Shown one piece after another: positions 59,566-64,000 of a DNA stretch of 64,000 bases. This stretch comes from Phragmites australis (lineage: Eukaryota > Streptophyta > Magnoliopsida > Poales > Poaceae): positions 26,734,001 through 26,798,000 of the forward strand of contig NC_084927.1 in NCBI RefSeq assembly GCF_958298935.1, written 5' to 3'. The notes beneath the pieces are model-generated. The model made no database searches. It worked only from the letters and a program-made list of their open reading frames with translations, and was not told where the DNA came from. Each line of letters starts with the position of its first letter. Positions within the stretch are counted from its first letter, which is position 1. The position numbers and the translations under genes were made by a program.

Positions 59566-60831
59566 TCACTCCTCGTCCCACTCCTCGTTCTTGTACGAGA
59601 CCAGCGTGTCCACCTTGTGAATCTGCCATCCATCACAGGAACGCGCTCTTAGCAATCGAATTCGAATCAATCACCAGAAGATGGTATCCCAGGAACAAGG
59701 AAACGTCAGAGATGTTGCTGTTACCTTGGTGTCGAACGAATGCAGCTTCACCATCTGCGGGTTGCTGATGAGCTTGGCGTCGCTCTCGACCCAGGTGCAG
59801 GGCGCGTCGACGTCCGTGTCGGTGTAGGCCAGCACGTCGAATACGCCTGGTCAGTCCACGGCAAGAGGAGAGGAGTGTCACGGTTGCAGTCCCGGTGCCG
59901 AAACAAAGGCAGCATGCTTGCAGAAGAGAAGGAAGGTCAGCTGCTCTTCTTACATGGCTCCTCGAGGCAGGGGAGGTAGGTGATGCAGGACGCGACCTGG
60001 CGCATGATGGCCTGGATCTCCCTCATAATCTCCTTGTCACTCTTCTCCTTGATCGCCCTGTGGCGGCGCATCCACGAACATCAGAAGAAGACAATCAAGC
60101 CATGACGCGATGCGCACCGGCTACTTTGGATCGGTCAGAGAGAGGGTAAAGATGGGGGATAAGAGTGAGTGTGACGCACCCCTTCTCGACGACCTCGGCG
60201 TCGGTCACGATGTTGAAGTTCCACCGCTCCAGCACCTCGGAGGTGGCCTTGCTCATGATCACCAGCACTATCCGCTGCAGCTTCCCGGCCTCCAACCACT
60301 CTGCAGCTCGCAGAGACACAACGAACCAGTGAGCGAACCGAACAGCTGAACACATATTTGTAGGCAATCCAAGAGAGCGAAATCTCGAACGGGAAGACCT
60401 GATAGCTGGGAGGTGAGGCCGGCGACGAAGGCCTTGACCCCCTCGTCCTGCGTGAGCAGCATGGTGAGCCCGTACTTCTTCACCTTGGTGAAGCTCTCCT
60501 CCGGGTACACCCCGCGGTTGTACAGGATGCTGCAAGCCACCACCACCAAACGGAACCGGATCAATCAATTAATAAAAAGCCCAAACCTTTCTCACCGCTC
60601 CATCCCCCGATGAATCGGCGCCGACGCCGTCGTTCCCCTCCCCGGCCGGACAGTGTAGCGTACCTGTTCGCAGCGTAACCTGCGATGCGAACCGAACCAT
60701 TCCGTCAAACATCTGCCGGGCGCACGAAACTAACCAGGAGAAGGCTGCGCGTGCGTACCGAAGAACTCGCTGACGATGGCGGCGGAGCCCCGCAGCGTGA
60801 TGATATCCTTGGACGCAGTCCTCGATGCCAT
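59566..60831 (-). CDS. MAD2: Mitotic spindle checkpoint protein MAD2
   Basis: MAD2 binds CDC20 and delays anaphase until kinetochores are attached. There are seven exons on the minus strand: 60831-60759, 60679-60664 (a 16-nt microexon), 60529-60399, 60300-60180, 60057-59954, 59846-59725 and 59622-59566. All have GT-AG borders and matching phase, giving 207 residues, the usual length. The start is MASRTASKDIITLRGSA. The HORMA domain spans nearly all of the protein: NSILYNRGVYPEESF, KYGLTMLLTQDEGV, ERWNFNIVTDAEVVEKG, ITYLPCLEEPCVFDVLAYTD. The mobile C-terminal safety-belt segment ends HKVDTLVSYKNEEWDEE. An in-frame ATG at 61137 would add about 100 Arg/Pro-rich residues and is unlikely. It converges on GT-1 and diverges from the RECQ5-type gene. 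Confidence 0.96.
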
Positions 60832-61666
60832 CTCTGATCTCCTCCTCCGCCTTCTCCTCCCTCTTCCTCGCGGCCGCGCCTCCGGATCCGCCCTCCTCGC
60901 TGCTCGCGTGCGCTTGCGCTTGCGCGGCGGGAGGAGTTGGTCCTCGGGAAAGGGAAGGGAAGCAGCAACGGCTAGTGCGGCGGCGGCGGCGCTGTGCGGC
61001 GTGGGATGGGAACCTGTCTTTTCCGAGCGGGTTTTCGAATGGATCGGCGGGTGATGGTGTGCGCACGGTGGTGGACGGGTGCGGGGGCTTTTAAAGGTGG
61101 GCCGGACCGCGTCCAACGGTCGTGTGGGGTGGGCCACTCGCTGCGCTTCGGATGGCGCGATCCGGCGAACTTCTTTTATTAAATACGATAATTCAAGAAT
61201 AAACTTTAAAGTATGAATATGTGGATACGCAAACCATTATATTATCTCTTCCTCCAAGCAAATACCTGAAAAAATAGGATGTGATCATCCTATTCAGAAA
61301 CATCCAACCAACCAAACACTACTATAGGATATGATCATCCTATTCAGATACATCTAACCAACCAAACACTACTAAAACACATACATAGATTCATTCATAA
61401 TGTGGATTCCGGGACCAAAGGTGAAAGAGGCCTAGACGATGAGTTGGCTAGTACTACCAACCTACGGTTAAATATGATTTTTTTATTTTTATATTTCTTA
61501 AATATAAATTTTTTGAATAATGACACATCTCAAAGCTCTCAAAATACTACATGAAATAGTCATGAAAAATACTTAAGATTATAAAAATTCTCCAAAAATT
61601 TCAACTCAAATAAAAAAACGGTTATACAACCATCACAAAAGCGGGAAAGCGTGATGGGCTGGGCCC
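60832..61666. promoter_or_regulatory. Divergent upstream region between MAD2 and the RECQ5-type gene
   Basis: GC-rich to about 61150 (MAD2 leader side), then AT-rich with a 50-bp tandem duplication, then GC-rich again from about 61640. It separates two cell-cycle/DNA-maintenance genes transcribed away from each other. No TATA box was confidently assigned. Confidence 0.4.
61275..61374. repeat. 50-bp tandem duplication
   Basis: Copies at 61275-61324 and 61325-61374 share TAGGAT(G/A)TGATCATCCTAT followed by TCAGAAACATCC/TCAGATACATCT and AACCAACCAAACACTACTA. There are only about three differences. Each contains a small palindrome around GGATNTGATCATCC. Confidence 0.9.
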
Positions 61667-61924
61667 ATGGGCTTGTGGAGTCGCCTGATTTCGTTCCATA
61701 GGCGGGCCGGGCGGGCTGCGATCCGATTTCCACCTTGCTACAGCTGCTGCCTCCCAAGTCCGAGCAGGCGTGGTGTGCGTCCTTTTTACCCTCTAAAAAA
61801 AAGTCCGAGCCGGCGCCTTGGCGGGAAGTCCCCACAAATCTCCCACAAATCCCTCGCTCTCCCCCGCTCCGTCCACCGTCCAACGAACTCAGCCACGAGC
61901 AGCACCACCGCCACGCCACCGCCG

Positions 61925-64000
61925 ATGTACTCTCCGCCGCATGCCGCGGACTCCGACTCCGGCGGCTCCCTCCTCTCCGACGTCTCCGCCTCCCCGCCTC
62001 GCCGCCGCTCGCCACCTCCCCCGCCGCCACCCAAACCCCGCCCCAACCCCAAGCCCACCGCCACCGCGAAATCCAAACCCAAGCCCAAGTCCAAGCCCGT
62101 AGCCTCCGCTTCCACCGCCGCCGCACCGCCGCCTCTCCTCCCAGCAGCCGCGCTCTCCGACCCGCATGGCCTCACAGCTCGCATCGCCGCCGCCACCAGC
62201 ACCGTCTCCTCCTCCTCCTCCTCCTTCCGCCGCCTCGTCCAGTCGCGCAACCTCTCATTCGACCCCGCCCCCGCTCCCACGCCCGCCGAGATACCAACCG
62301 AAGTGGCAGCGCAGTTCCCGGCCTCGGACGCGCCGCCGCAGGCCAGGCCCAAGCGGGTGCATCCCAACTCGGTGTCGGAGGTGCCCCCCGCGGCGGCGGA
62401 GGCCGAGCAGCCGAAGCGGCCGAAAGGGGCCGGCAGCGAGGGCAACTTCGTCCGTCTCAACATCAACGGGTACGGCCGGAGGAGGACGTTCAGGAACGCG
62501 CAGGCGAGGCGCCCGACGAAATACCGCTCCTGGCGACGGCAGCAGCGGGCCGGTGGTGCGAAGCCTCAGGGCTGCGGCAACGAGGAAGCGGATTTCGTAG
62601 CGGAGGCGCTGGTGGGGCGGGATAGGAAGGGGGCGGTTGGTGGGGATGGTGTCCTCGAGGCCGTGGAAGCAGCGAGGGAGGACCCATCCGAGCAGAATCT
62701 CGAGAGCTTGCTCAAGATAGCCTATGGGTACGACTCTTTCCGCGAGGGGCAGCTTGAGGCAATCCAGAAGGTTGTTGCAGGGGCGTCGACGATGCTTGTG
62801 CTGCCTACTGGCGCGGGCAAGTCACTATGCTATCAGGTGCGCTGAGAAATTTGAGTTATTGAGTTTGTATATATCAGTTTTGAGCTGACGGTGATGCAAT
62901 TGTTTAGGTGCCTGCTATGATTTTGCCTGGGCTGACACTGGTGGTGAGCCCACTGCTCTCTTTGATGGTGGATCAACTTAGAAAGCTCCCTGCATTTTTG
63001 CCAGGCGGCCTTCTTGCAAGTAGTCAGGTAAATGAGATATATACATATTCTTTCTGGTACTCCTCCTAGTCATTCGTATTTTGATCATTGTGTTATATTA
63101 CTAAATTCACTCAGACAAGCGACGAGTTCCATGAGACATTACAAAGGTTGCGTGGAGGGGAAATAAAGGTACAGCTATCTGACTCCTGGTTTCTGTTCTA
63201 CCAATGTAGCAATCTCCGCCATTCTTGTTTGAGTTGTAGTAACTAAAAGCCCTGATGCTGCCTTATTTAGAGAGTGGTCCTTTCCTATCTTGTTAATAAT
63301 GCTGTTTTAGGATAGTAGTATTTGTTATTAAATAACAGGGAAGTCAAAATTAAATCTAAGACAAACAGTTGTCTCAGTATATCTTGGAAATGAACCCAAG
63401 TTAATCTGGTGCTCCACATCCTTTGTGGTGGTGATGTTGACATGAAACCTGAGGGATTATGCTGAATCCCTTTCCATTTGTGATCAGGTGCTTTTTGTTT
63501 CCCCTGAAAGATTCTTGAATGAAGAATTTCTTCTCATATTTATGGATGCTCTACCAATATCTCTTGTTGCGATTGATGAAGCTCACTGCATTTCTGAATG
63601 GTGAGTTAATTTGTCCTCATAATTCAACTGATATGCTGCACACTAGAACGTTCTTAGCAGTTGGCACTGGAGCTTGCTTCTTTTTCGCTTTGCGCCTGCT
63701 TGTTTCCTGTGACACATCCTATTATCACTGTTGTGCTCTCTCCTTGCTTAATATGTGCTTGCTGCTCGTTGTTAGTTTAGCTATATTCATGACTTGATCT
63801 TGAACAAATGGGCAGGTCTCATAATTTTAGACCTTCGTATCTAAGGCTCCGTGCATCACTACTTCGGAGAAAGCTTAATGTTCAATGCATTCTTGCAATG
63901 ACTGCGACTGCGACAACTCAAACCTTGGAGGAGATAGTGAATGCCTTAGAAATACCATCTGATAATCTCATTAAAACATCTCAAATAAGGGACAATCTAC
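61925..64000 (+). CDS. RecQ family ATP-dependent DNA helicase, RECQ5-type (5' part, runs off the edge)
   Basis: RecQ helicases unwind DNA 3' to 5' in repair and recombination. Exons: 61925-62836, 62908-63027, 63115-63168, 63488-63600 and 63816 to the window end, all GT-AG and in phase. The start [14 protein letters not shown] begins a long Pro/Ser/Ala-rich, disordered N-terminus. The core begins with the Q-motif region [14 protein letters not shown], motif I LPTGAGKS at 293-300, motif Ia [21 protein letters not shown], motif [11 protein letters not shown] at 392-400, then [12 protein letters not shown] and motif III AMTATAT. The long N-terminus and these blocks match plant RECQ5 better than other plant RecQs. 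An ATG at 61667 is in frame and would add 86 residues (see findings). The right half of the gene lies outside the window. Confidence 0.93.

Overview
The window is nuclear DNA from a grass (Poaceae). It has intron-rich genes with GC-rich first exons, proline/alanine-rich N-termini like those of rice and other cereals, Stowaway-like, hAT-like and Tourist-like miniature transposons, an L1-type LINE tail, and a nest of LTR retrotransposons. All names rest on reading translations against remembered protein families; no database search was possible.

Layout. At 1-4.7 kb lies a possible last exon of an unknown gene, then a PP2A B' (B56) regulatory subunit on the minus strand with a MITE in its intron. 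The 4.7-10 kb stretch is gene-free and repeat-rich. At 10.2-12.7 kb is a UBX-domain (PUX1-like) gene with a frameshift and two in-frame stops. The 12.7-18.2 kb stretch holds a Tourist-like element and a 46-bp degenerate tandem array. At 18.2-25.1 kb is an intact cytosolic glucose-6-phosphate dehydrogenase gene (15 coding exons and a leader intron), followed directly by a LINE 3' end. At 26.4-28.4 kb is a broken NBP35 gene on the minus strand. Head-to-head with it, at about 28.7-32.2 kb, is a broken YqaJ/phage-exonuclease-like gene carrying a clean hAT insertion with an 8-bp target duplication. At 34.3-36.2 kb is an intact SKIP14-like F-box gene. The 36.9-55.7 kb stretch has no host gene: it contains a solo LTR of about 3.1 kb with intact 5-bp target duplications, and then a nest in which Sirevirus-like copia sequence splits an older LTR. 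The last 8 kb is gene-dense: a GT-1 trihelix factor, MAD2 (with a 16-nt microexon), and the 5' part of a RECQ5-type helicase that runs off the right edge.

The genes are ordinary single-copy housekeeping or regulatory genes and do not form a pathway. The most notable feature is that three of the nine recognisable host genes (PUX1, NBP35, YqaJ) carry independent disabling lesions while their introns and order remain, interleaved with apparently intact genes. This is what gene loss after whole-genome or segmental duplication (fractionation) would look like, but the second copies are not in the window, so that remains inference. I found no convincing new multi-gene system, CRISPR array or RNA gene.
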